Origin: Clostridiales bacterium
GTDB lineage: Bacteria; Bacillota; Clostridia; Oscillospirales; Acutalibacteraceae
Reading direction: 5' to 3'
DNA: 6,593 bases
Assembly: GCA_020859725.1 (NCBI GenBank)
Contig: JAJBVR010000136.1
Coordinates: forward strand, 1-6,593
Below the pieces are notes generated by a model that did no database searches, was not told the origin of the DNA, and saw only the letters and a list, made by a program, of their open reading frames with translations. A program made the translations under genes and the position numbers. Below are positions 1 to 5,376 of this stretch, one piece after another (within the stretch, counting starts at the first letter, position 1; each line of letters opens with the position of its first letter).

Positions 1-18
1 CAAATACTATACACATTA

Positions 19-47
19 ATTATATACAAAATTTAAAGCAATTACAA
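19..47 (-). promoter_or_regulatory. Weak candidate promoter pointing out of the window's left edge
   Basis: On the minus strand, TTGTAA (42-47) and TATAAT (19-24) are separated by 17 nt. The -10 box is consensus and the -35 box matches TTGACA at four of six positions. It lies downstream of pheT and would drive a gene beyond the left edge. The surrounding 95 nt are extremely AT-rich, so such matches can arise by chance. I see no gene and no convincing terminator elsewhere in 1-95. Confidence 0.25.
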
Positions 48-95
48 TATTAATTTTAAAAATAGTTATAATTTGGTAAAAATCATTTTTGCCGA

Positions 96-2498
96 TTACG
101 CGCGCAGCGTAATTCCCGTTTTTTCCAAAGCTTTAACAGCTCTTTTCATTGCTGCGTCCGCTTCTTCATCCGTTAAGGTGCGGTCCGCGCTTCTCATTTT
201 AATGTTGAATGCAACGCTTTTTTTGCCTTTTTCAATTTGTTCGCCTTCATAAACATCAAAAAGTTTAACTGCTTCAAGTGTTTTGCCAACTGCCTGTGCT
301 ATTTCCTTTTGCAAAGTAAGCACGGGAATTTCTTTTGTACAAACAAACGCCAGATCTCTTGAAACGGCTGGGTACTTCGGTAATGCTTTGTGGGTTCTTT
401 CAGCTAATCTGTTTTCATAAACAGTATCAACATCTATTTCAGCCAGGTAAACGCGTGTGCCTATTCCGTAGTTTTCTGCCACAGCGGGGTGGATTTCACC
501 GAATGTAGCAAGAATTTTCCCGTTTATTAAAAATTCCGCGGTCCTTCCGGGATGGAATGTAGGATTTGTTTTAACGGGAGCAATTTCGTATTCTGCCGTA
601 TTCAGAATTGCAAGCAGTTTTTCAACTATTCCCTTTAATTTGTAAAAATCAGCATTGTTTCCATAAAGACCTATAGATATCTTTTTGCTTTCCTCAGGAA
701 GTTTCCCGGGCTTGGTAGGAATATAAACAGTGCCTATTTCATAAAGGGAAGCGCTTTCGTTTTTATGGTTGTAATTGTGGGATAGTATTTCCAGCATAGA
801 TGGTATTATTGTTGTTCTCATAATACTTGTGTCTTCGCCGAGTGGATTTTGAATCACAACCGAATTTCTTTTTTTATCATCCTTGGCAAGAGCAATTTTA
901 TCATAAACTTTAGGGCTTACAAAGCTGAATGTTGAAATTTCACTGCATCCGCAGGAAATAAGCGATTCATTAATTGTTCTTTCAAATTTTTGACGCTCGT
1001 TCAGTTTTCCAGCCGCTGTTCCCGTTAACATTCTGTTTGGTATGTTGTGATACCCGTAAAATCTTGCCACCTCTTCCGATATATCGGCTATATGCTCAAT
1101 ATCGTTTCTGAAAGACGGCGCTGTTACATATCCGTTGCTGTCAAAAGTAAATTCAAGTTTTGCAAGAATGGCTTTCTGCTCATCCTCACTTAAATCAATT
1201 CCTATAAAATTGTTTATCCATTTATAATCAAATTTAACTTTTGAAGGCACTTTATGCTTTGCGTAGCAGTCAACCACACCGTTAACAACATCTCCCGCAT
1301 CAAGCTCCTGAACAAGCTGTAAGGCTCTTTTAAGAGCATTCATAGTGGCTCCCGGATCAAGCTCTTTTTCATATCTCGCGGAAGCTTCGGTTCGCATTCC
1401 CAGCGCCTTTGCGGTTCGACTGACGGAAATCCCGTTAAAGCACGCGGATTCAAAAACAATTGTTGTTGTATCATCCATAATCCCGCTGTATTCACCGCCC
1501 ATTGCTCCGGCAACCGCAACCGGTTTTTCACTGTCCGCTATAACAAGCATATTGCTGTTTAATCGGCGTTCAATTCCGTCAAGCGTTGTTATTTTTTCCC
1601 CGTTTTCGGCGTTTCTTACGTCAACGGTGTTTCCCTTAAGGAATCTGAGGTCAAAAGCATGCATAGGCTGACCGTATTCCAGCATAACGTAATTTGTTAT
1701 ATCAACAATATTGTTTATCGGTCTTACTCCGGATGCTCTTAAACGTTCACGAATCCATCGCGGGCTTTCTTTTACCCTTACATTTTCAACAACGGCTCCT
1801 GTATATCTGTAGCATTTTTCAGGCTCGTTTATATTTACTTTTAAGAAATCGTTAACATCACCGTGTCCTTTTTTGACTGCAGGAATCTGAAAGTTGAAAT
1901 CTTTGCCGAACGTTGCGGCAGCCTCTCTGGCTAGCCCGGAAACAGACAAACAATCGCATCTGTTTGATGTTATTTCAAATTCAACGCAGGTATCATTATA
2001 ACCTATGGCATCGTGAATATCTTTTCCGGCAACTCTTTCGCAGTCCTCTCCCAAAACAAAAATTCCGTCTTCCGCGGCGTAAGGAAAATCATTCAGGGTA
2101 AGTCCAAGCTCATCCAAAGAACAAAGCATACCGTTTGATTCAATTCCTCTTAGTTTTCCTTTTTTTATTTTCTCAATGCAATGATCTTTCCTGTTTAATA
2201 CTGTTGCTCCCGGAAGCGCTGCCGGAACGAAATCACCTTTTGAAAGATTTTGTGCCCCGGTAACTATCTGCTCATCGCAGTCTCCGCCTGTATCAACCTT
2301 GCATATCCATAAATGGTCGGAATCCGGGTGGCGCTCAAGTGATTTAATCTGACCTACTACAACATTTGTTATATCTGCGCCTTCAATTTTGTATTCTTCT
2401 ACTTTTGATCCGGAAAGAGTCATTTCATCGCAGAATTTTTTATCTGAAATATCTTCAAGATCAACATAATCTTTAAGCCATTTTCTTGACAAAATCAT
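96..2498 (-). CDS. pheT: Phenylalanyl-tRNA synthetase beta subunit
   Basis: This is the beta subunit of the cytoplasmic (alpha-beta)2 enzyme that charges tRNA-Phe with phenylalanine. At 800 residues it has the usual full length of bacterial PheT. Domains in order: an EMAP-II/OB-type tRNA-binding domain at about 40-150 (VVVGQIKSLERHPDSDHLWICKVD begins it); the B3/B4 editing domain at about 210-390, with RPINNIVDITNYVMLEYGQ and HAFD (H280) followed by EASARYEK (371-378); the B5 domain at about 415-490, with the acidic metal-binding stretch NDIEHIADISEE (465-476); a catalytic-like class II fold at about 500-690; and the C-terminal FDX-ACB anticodon-binding domain at about 706-800, opening with PKYPAVSRDLAF. 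The ATG follows AAGGAGG by 8 nt. It is the second gene of pheST, 13 nt after pheS, and shares the T-box control upstream. No frameshift or missing domain is visible. Domain boundaries are estimates from memory of the family. Confidence 0.98.
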   Translation of the reverse strand: MILSRKWLKDYVDLEDISDKKFCDEMTLSGSKVEEYKIEGADITNVVVGQIKSLERHPDSDHLWICKVDTGGDCDEQIVTGAQNLSKGDFVPAALPGATVLNRKDHCIEKIKKGKLRGIESNGMLCSLDELGLTLNDFPYAAEDGIFVLGEDCERVAGKDIHDAIGYNDTCVEFEITSNRCDCLSVSGLAREAAATFGKDFNFQIPAVKKGHGDVNDFLKVNINEPEKCYRYTGAVVENVRVKESPRWIRERLRASGVRPINNIVDITNYVMLEYGQPMHAFDLRFLKGNTVDVRNAENGEKITTLDGIERRLNSNMLVIADSEKPVAVAGAMGGEYSGIMDDTTTIVFESACFNGISVSRTAKALGMRTEASARYEKELDPGATMNALKRALQLVQELDAGDVVNGVVDCYAKHKVPSKVKFDYKWINNFIGIDLSEDEQKAILAKLEFTFDSNGYVTAPSFRNDIEHIADISEEVARFYGYHNIPNRMLTGTAAGKLNERQKFERTINESLISCGCSEISTFSFVSPKVYDKIALAKDDKKRNSVVIQNPLGEDTSIMRTTIIPSMLEILSHNYNHKNESASLYEIGTVYIPTKPGKLPEESKKISIGLYGNNADFYKLKGIVEKLLAILNTAEYEIAPVKTNPTFHPGRTAEFLINGKILATFGEIHPAVAENYGIGTRVYLAEIDVDTVYENRLAERTHKALPKYPAVSRDLAFVCTKEIPVLTLQKEIAQAVGKTLEAVKLFDVYEGEQIEKGKKSVAFNIKMRSADRTLTDEEADAAMKRAVKALEKTGITLRA

Positions 2499-2506
2499 TT
2501 GTTAAA

Positions 2507-2513
2507 CCTCCTT
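2507..2513 (-). promoter_or_regulatory. pheT ribosome binding site overlapping the pheS stop codon
   Basis: On the minus strand the perfect Shine-Dalgarno sequence AAGGAGG ends 8 nt before the pheT ATG. Its first two bases are the last two bases of the pheS TAA stop codon (2512-2514). A ribosome terminating on pheS therefore sits on the pheT initiation site. This favours translational coupling and roughly equal subunit output, which is an inference from the overlap. Confidence 0.9.
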
Positions 2514-3531
2514 AAAACTGGCCGAGAAATCTTAAATCATTCTCGTAAAGCAATCTCATATCGTCAATATTAAAGCGAAACATAACCAGCCTTTCAAGCC
2601 CTATTCCGAATGCAAAGCCACTGTATTCATCAGGATTAACCACGCCGTTTTTAAGCACCTTAGGATGAACCATTCCGCCGCCGAGAATTTCTATCCAGCC
2701 TTCCCCCTTGCACATAGGGCATCCTTTTCCTCCGCATTTAAAGCAGGAAACGTCAATTTCACAGCTTGGTTCGGTAAAAGGAAAATGGTGGGGTCGAAGC
2801 CTGATTTTAGTGTTTTCACCGTAAAGCCTTTTTGCAAATGCTTCAAGAGTCCCTTTCAGGTCCGCCATAGAAACATTTTTATCAACAACAAGACCTTCAA
2901 TTTGATGAAAAAGAGGGGAGTGTGTTGCGTCAACAGCATCGGAACGGAAAACTCGCCCGGGAGCAATCATTCTGAAAGGAGGCTTGTGATTTTCCATAAA
3001 TCTTATTTGAACGGGAGAGGTTTGTGTTCTCAGAACTATATTTTCATCAACATAAAAAGTATCCTGAGTATCTCTCGCGGGATGATCTTTCGGTATGTTT
3101 AAAGCTTCAAAGTTGTAATAATCATATTCAACCTCAGGACCTTCGGCAATATCAAATCCCATTCCGATAAATATTTCCTTAATCTCATCAAGCACGGTTG
3201 AAAGCGGGTGTTTATGCCCTACTTCCGGTTCTTTTGCCGGCATGGTTACATCAATCGCCTCATCATTAAGTCTGCTTTGGAGCGCGGCTTTTTTTATTTG
3301 TGCGTTTTTCTCGGATATTTTATTATCAATATCCGCTCTGATTTCATTTGCCAGCTTTCCTATTATCGGTTTTTCATTGGCAGAAAGCTTGCCCATCTGC
3401 TTTAAAATCGAGGTAAGCTCGCCTTTTTTCCCCAAGTATTTTATTCTTGCTTCTTCAATTTGCTCTTTTGTGCCGCAGGAATCAATGGATTCAAGCGCGG
3501 CTTTTCTTATCTCTTCAAGCTGAGTCTTCAT
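2512..3531 (-). CDS. pheS: Phenylalanyl-tRNA synthetase alpha subunit
   Basis: This is the catalytic alpha subunit of phenylalanyl-tRNA synthetase. It activates phenylalanine with ATP and transfers it to tRNA-Phe, acting with PheT. The 339 residues match the normal bacterial length. Residues 1-90 form the helical N-terminal arm (probable coiled coil). The class II synthetase core follows: motif 1 around 122-160 ([20 protein letters not shown]), motif 2 around 186-215 ([19 protein letters not shown], then HQIEG) and motif 3 at 305-317 ([13 protein letters not shown]). A Cys4 insert, C263-x2-C266-x4-C271-x2-C274, is the zinc-ribbon-like element I recall from Firmicutes PheS. The chosen start is the ATG at 3531, preceded by GAAAGGA and opening with the family-typical [13 protein letters not shown]. 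The frame stays open to an ATG at 3603, but those 24 extra codons would run through the T-box terminator hairpin and look unlike PheS. First gene of the pheST operon. Confidence 0.98.
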   Translation of the reverse strand: MKTQLEEIRKAALESIDSCGTKEQIEEARIKYLGKKGELTSILKQMGKLSANEKPIIGKLANEIRADIDNKISEKNAQIKKAALQSRLNDEAIDVTMPAKEPEVGHKHPLSTVLDEIKEIFIGMGFDIAEGPEVEYDYYNFEALNIPKDHPARDTQDTFYVDENIVLRTQTSPVQIRFMENHKPPFRMIAPGRVFRSDAVDATHSPLFHQIEGLVVDKNVSMADLKGTLEAFAKRLYGENTKIRLRPHHFPFTEPSCEIDVSCFKCGGKGCPMCKGEGWIEILGGGMVHPKVLKNGVVNPDEYSGFAFGIGLERLVMFRFNIDDMRLLYENDLRFLGQF

Positions 3532-3539
3532 CGGTATTT

Positions 3540-3546
3540 TCCTTTC
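3540..3546 (-). promoter_or_regulatory. pheS ribosome binding site
   Basis: The minus-strand sequence GAAAGGA lies 8 nt upstream of the ATG at 3531. It supports this start over the in-frame ATG at 3603. It sits downstream of the leader terminator, so pheS is translated only from read-through transcripts. Confidence 0.7.
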
Positions 3547-3572
3547 TTTAATGATAATGTTTAATTTGGAGC

Positions 3573-3608
3573 AAAAAAATACTTGCCCCATATTTAGGGA
3601 CAAGTATT
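3573..3608 (-). terminator. T-box leader intrinsic terminator
   Basis: On the minus strand AAUACUUG (3608-3601) pairs with CAAGUAUU (3585-3578). The helix continues with a U-G wobble and CCC-GGG (3599-3597 with 3589-3587) around a 7-nt loop. The 12-bp stem is followed directly by five further U residues (3577-3573), giving a canonical Rho-independent terminator. Its 5' arm contains the ACUUGUCCC segment that the antiterminator also needs, so the two structures are mutually exclusive. It should stop transcription before pheS when charged tRNA-Phe is abundant. Confidence 0.93.
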
Positions 3609-3632
3609 GTTAATTACCTGCGGTACCACCCT
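3596..3632 (-). promoter_or_regulatory. T-box antiterminator with tRNA acceptor-binding bulge
   Basis: On the minus strand AGGG (3632-3629) pairs with CCCU (3599-3596). The 7-nt bulge UGGUACC (3628-3622) follows, then GCAGGU (3621-3616) pairs with ACUUGU (3605-3600) across a 10-nt loop. This is the standard T-box antiterminator. The UGGU of the bulge would base-pair with an ACCA tRNA 3' end, that is, a tRNA with discriminator base A. To my knowledge that fits tRNA-Phe. Formation of this element sequesters the 5' arm of the terminator. Confidence 0.94.
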
Positions 3633-3737
3633 TATTTTTGCAAAGGTTTTAAATCCAAGCAAACACTCTTTGAGCTTTTAACGAGGCTCATTTCGTCTGC
3701 GCCTACTGTGTATGATTCGGCGCAGCCGCTCCAAAGG

Positions 3738-3740
3738 GAA
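3738..3740 (-). promoter_or_regulatory. T-box specifier codon UUC (Phe)
   Basis: In the 3' strand of the Stem I internal loop, the conserved GAA (3744-3742) is followed by G and then UUC (3740-3738). The lower helix CUUU and the GGAG element come just after. UUC pairs with the GAA anticodon of tRNA-Phe, matching the pheST genes downstream. The base after the triplet is C, whereas T-box specifiers are most often followed by a purine, so the exact register is slightly less certain than the T-box itself. Confidence 0.82.
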
Positions 3741-3844
3741 CTTCACTTTTAACCGTTTCTGCAAAATTCACAGCCAGGATTTTGCTCTCTGAAAGGCGTT
3801 TTAAAAGTTACTTTTCTTTATCACAGCGTTTTGATTTATAATTC

Positions 3845-3873
3845 ATTATAATATAAAAATCAACTGTTTTCAA
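3845..3873 (-). promoter_or_regulatory. pheST sigma-A promoter
   Basis: On the minus strand TTGAAA (3868-3873) and a perfect TATAAT (3845-3850) are separated by exactly 17 nt. Transcription would start near 3838, just before the base of T-box Stem I, which fixes the leader at roughly 265 nt to the terminator. The -35 box lies only 17 nt downstream of the sialidase stop codon. Confidence 0.87.
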
Positions 3874-3890
3874 GCTTTTTTTATTGAAGG

Positions 3891-5231
3891 TTAAATAATT
3901 TCATCAATTTTATATGATTTAAATTCTATGTAACTTCCCGGCTGTGATTCATAGAGCACGCCTATAGTGTTTTTATCAATCTGCGCAAGGCATGAATAAG
4001 CGAAAAATCCTTGATTTATTTCCACATCTTTAAACCAATCTATATGTGTGTATCTTCCTTTTATCATCCTAAGCCTCCCTATGGATATAACGCCGTTTTC
4101 GCGCTTTTTACCGCTTGCGTGCGAGCAGAAAACATACCCGTTTGCGGTAATAACGCTTTTTTGGCATTTAGGCGCTTTTAATGCTGTTTTTTTGCATTTA
4201 ATCCAGTTCTTGCTTCCGTTTAATGAAATTGAAACCGGTGTTTTGCCGAAATCTTTCTGCCTTCCCAATCCCATAATGGTTTTGTCAGGAGTCTCTATCA
4301 TCTGCCATTCGTCAATATTTTTGGAATATGGGTCATTGCCGGTTCTGTGCCATGTTTTGCCGTTGTCATCGCTGTACACAGAAGCAGATTCTTTTTTGTC
4401 AACATACAGCGGCATAATTATTCTGCCGCTGCTTGTAGTAAGACCCACTCCCGGGGCAACGCCCAAAAAAGTTCCGTCTGTTTCTTTTAAGATATTGCTT
4501 GTTATATCTTTTGGTGTTGACCATGTTTTGCCGTTATCAGAGCTTCTGAGCATAAAGATATAGCTGCGTTTCGGAGCTTTTAAAGGAGCCCCGAAAGTGG
4601 TTTCAGCATGCATTTCGTTTTTGCCCATAGCTCCGTTCAGATAAATATTTCCCACATATTCATCGCTTTTATAGAGTGATCCTTTACTGTCTGTCAATTT
4701 GTATTCGGTTTTATCTTTTCTGTTATTAAGGATTGTTCCGTCTTCGTCAATATAATAAAAATTTCCGTCCCTGTCATAAATCAAAGGGCGCATGACTCCG
4801 TTAAGCTGAGCATAGGGAATTTTCTTTTTATCAAGTATTTTTCTTTTATGAATGCCTTTACATTCCGGCCAGAAATCGGCAATCATTATTACATCTCCGT
4901 TCGGGGCAAGAGCCATACACGGGTCAATAAAAAATCCGGACGCGTAACAATCGGATGTGATTCTTGTTTCTCTTGCAGGCGGTACCGCTATTGTCTGAAC
5001 AGCGCTCCAGGTTTTTCCTCCGTCCTCGCTGCGCCTTACGGCAAGTTCAATATATCCCCAATCGGCTCCTGTAGACGCTTTGTCTATAGCTGCGATAAGC
5101 GTGCCGTTTGCATTAATAAGGCTTGGAATCCTGAAAGCTACTCCGCCGTTTTCAGGGGTGCTGTTTTTCGTTAATTCTTCTTTAAGAAACAGAGGGCTGC
5201 TTCCGCAAAAAATAAGATTTTGGTTATTCAT
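3891..5231 (-). CDS. Sialidase (GH33-type exo-alpha-sialidase), no signal peptide
   Basis: Predicted sialidase that would release terminal sialic acid from glycoconjugates or sialo-oligosaccharides. The 446-residue protein is a single six-bladed beta-propeller catalytic domain. It shows the FRIP motif with R34, three full Asp-boxes (SEDGGKTW at 68-75, SSDNGKTW at 230-237, SDDNGKTW at 287-294) and a degenerate one near 336-343. By comparison with recalled streptococcal NanA/NanB sequences, the active-site set is R34, R324 (GLGRQ) and R377 (KKRENG) as the arginine triad, D57 (GADWG) as acid/base, E308 (DEWQ) and Y412 (FFAYSCL) as the nucleophile pair. The insert at about 130-222 (LYKSDEYVGNIYLNG region) also resembles those enzymes. 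Lysine 51 occupies a position where the family usually has a further conserved arginine. There is no signal peptide, membrane anchor, LPXTG motif or carbohydrate-binding module, so a cytoplasmic location is inferred. The start is backed by GGAGAG 5 nt upstream. An in-frame stop precedes it with no other ATG between. Hydrolytic versus intramolecular trans-sialidase activity cannot be told from sequence here. Confidence 0.9.
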   Translation of the reverse strand: MNNQNLIFCGSSPLFLKEELTKNSTPENGGVAFRIPSLINANGTLIAAIDKASTGADWGYIELAVRRSEDGGKTWSAVQTIAVPPARETRITSDCYASGFFIDPCMALAPNGDVIMIADFWPECKGIHKRKILDKKKIPYAQLNGVMRPLIYDRDGNFYYIDEDGTILNNRKDKTEYKLTDSKGSLYKSDEYVGNIYLNGAMGKNEMHAETTFGAPLKAPKRSYIFMLRSSDNGKTWSTPKDITSNILKETDGTFLGVAPGVGLTTSSGRIIMPLYVDKKESASVYSDDNGKTWHRTGNDPYSKNIDEWQMIETPDKTIMGLGRQKDFGKTPVSISLNGSKNWIKCKKTALKAPKCQKSVITANGYVFCSHASGKKRENGVISIGRLRMIKGRYTHIDWFKDVEINQGFFAYSCLAQIDKNTIGVLYESQPGSYIEFKSYKIDEII

Positions 5232-5236
5232 TTGTT

Positions 5237-5242
5237 CTCTCC
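5237..5242 (-). promoter_or_regulatory. Sialidase ribosome binding site
   Basis: GGAGAG on the minus strand ends 5 nt before the ATG at 5231. It decides the start. Reading upstream in frame, a TGA is met at about codon -15 with no ATG between, so no hidden N-terminal signal peptide is being missed through start choice. Confidence 0.8.
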
Positions 5243-5262
5243 AGTTAAAATTGATGAATATT

Positions 5263-5291
5263 ATTGTATCATATTTTCATATTAATTGGAA
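5263..5291 (-). promoter_or_regulatory. Possible sialidase promoter
   Basis: On the minus strand TACAAT (5263-5268) is preceded at 17 nt by TTCCAA (5286-5291). The -10 box has five of six consensus bases but the -35 box only three of six. A start near 5256 would give a leader of about 25 nt. The match is weak and the region is AT-rich, but some promoter for this divergent gene is expected here. Confidence 0.35.
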
Positions 5292-5303
5292 CAAAAAAAT
5301 AAA

Positions 5304-5331
5304 TTGATATATTCTATTGCAAAAATATAAA
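5304..5331 (+). promoter_or_regulatory. Candidate promoter of the iron alcohol dehydrogenase gene
   Basis: TTGATA (5304-5309) and TATAAA (5326-5331) are separated by 16 nt, each with five of six consensus bases. A start near 5338 would give a leader of about 40 nt. A perfect TATAAT also lies at 5345-5350, but its best upstream partner, TTGCAA (5317-5322), is 22 nt away, which is too far for a standard promoter. The two -10 boxes are alternatives. Confidence 0.5.
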
Positions 5332-5362
5332 ATTTTTAGTAGAATATAATAAAATATTTTGT

Positions 5363-5370
5363 AAAGGAGG
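5363..5370 (+). promoter_or_regulatory. Alcohol dehydrogenase ribosome binding site
   Basis: A perfect AAAGGAGG lies 6 nt before the ATG at 5377. It fixes that start over the internal methionine codon at 5437, which has no Shine-Dalgarno sequence in front. Confidence 0.92.
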
Positions 5371-5376
5371 ATTGTT

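Larger units (their letters stand above)
3573..3838 (-). promoter_or_regulatory. T-box riboswitch (tRNA-Phe responsive) leader of pheST
   Basis: This leader senses uncharged tRNA-Phe and permits transcription of pheST under phenylalanine limitation. All canonical parts can be drawn on the minus strand. Stem I has a base CGCU/AGCG (3828-3825 with 3730-3727), a kink-turn-like GUGAU opposite GG, AAAG/CUUU (3819-3816 with 3736-3733), a specifier loop with AGUA (3812-3809) facing GAA (3744-3742), an ACUUUUAA/UUAAAAGU helix (3808-3801 with 3752-3745), and the AGAGAG motif next to an apical GCAAAAU/AUUUUGC hairpin (3785-3779 with 3767-3761). Stem II is CUGCGCC/GGCGCAG (3725-3719 with 3703-3697), with GAA and AGUA in its loop as an S-turn. 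The Stem IIA/B pseudoknot combines ACGA/UCGU (3696-3693 with 3684-3681) and UGAGC/GCUCA (3690-3686 with 3675-3671). Stem III is UUUGC/GCAAA (3663-3659 with 3641-3637). The antiterminator and terminator follow. The 5' end is inferred from the promoter. Confidence 0.96.

Noticed and set aside
75..93. Inverted repeat GGCAAAAAU/AUUUUUACC just after the pheT stop, as a terminator
   Set aside because: The stem is mostly A-U with an internal C-A mismatch, the loop is only about 3 nt, and no U-tract follows. It is too weak to call a terminator, so the operon may continue or end beyond the window.
1345..1671. Plus-strand open frame of 108 codons inside pheT, and similar open frames opposite pheS, the sialidase and the alcohol dehydrogenase
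   Set aside because: These lie antisense to well-supported conserved genes, have no recognisable domains and no good ribosome binding sites. They are shadow frames.
2719..2745. Cys4 cluster in PheS as a possible acquired zinc-finger insertion
   Set aside because: The CxxC-x4-CxxC segment is, as I recall, normal for many Firmicutes PheS proteins, and flanking sequence is standard, so it is not a novelty.
3532..3603. A 24-codon N-terminal extension of pheS from the in-frame ATG at 3603
   Set aside because: It would be translated from within the T-box terminator hairpin, has no ribosome binding site, and does not resemble PheS. The ATG at 3531 gives the standard 339-residue protein.
3801..3808. 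ACTTTTAA with its inverted copy at 3745-3752, considered as a protein operator
   Set aside because: The two arms form the helix above the specifier loop in T-box Stem I, so the repeat is explained by RNA structure.
3868..3890. TTCAA/TTGAA repeat between the sialidase stop and the pheS promoter, as a sialidase terminator
   Set aside because: It has only five A-U-rich base pairs with no U-run after it, and it overlaps the pheS -35 box.
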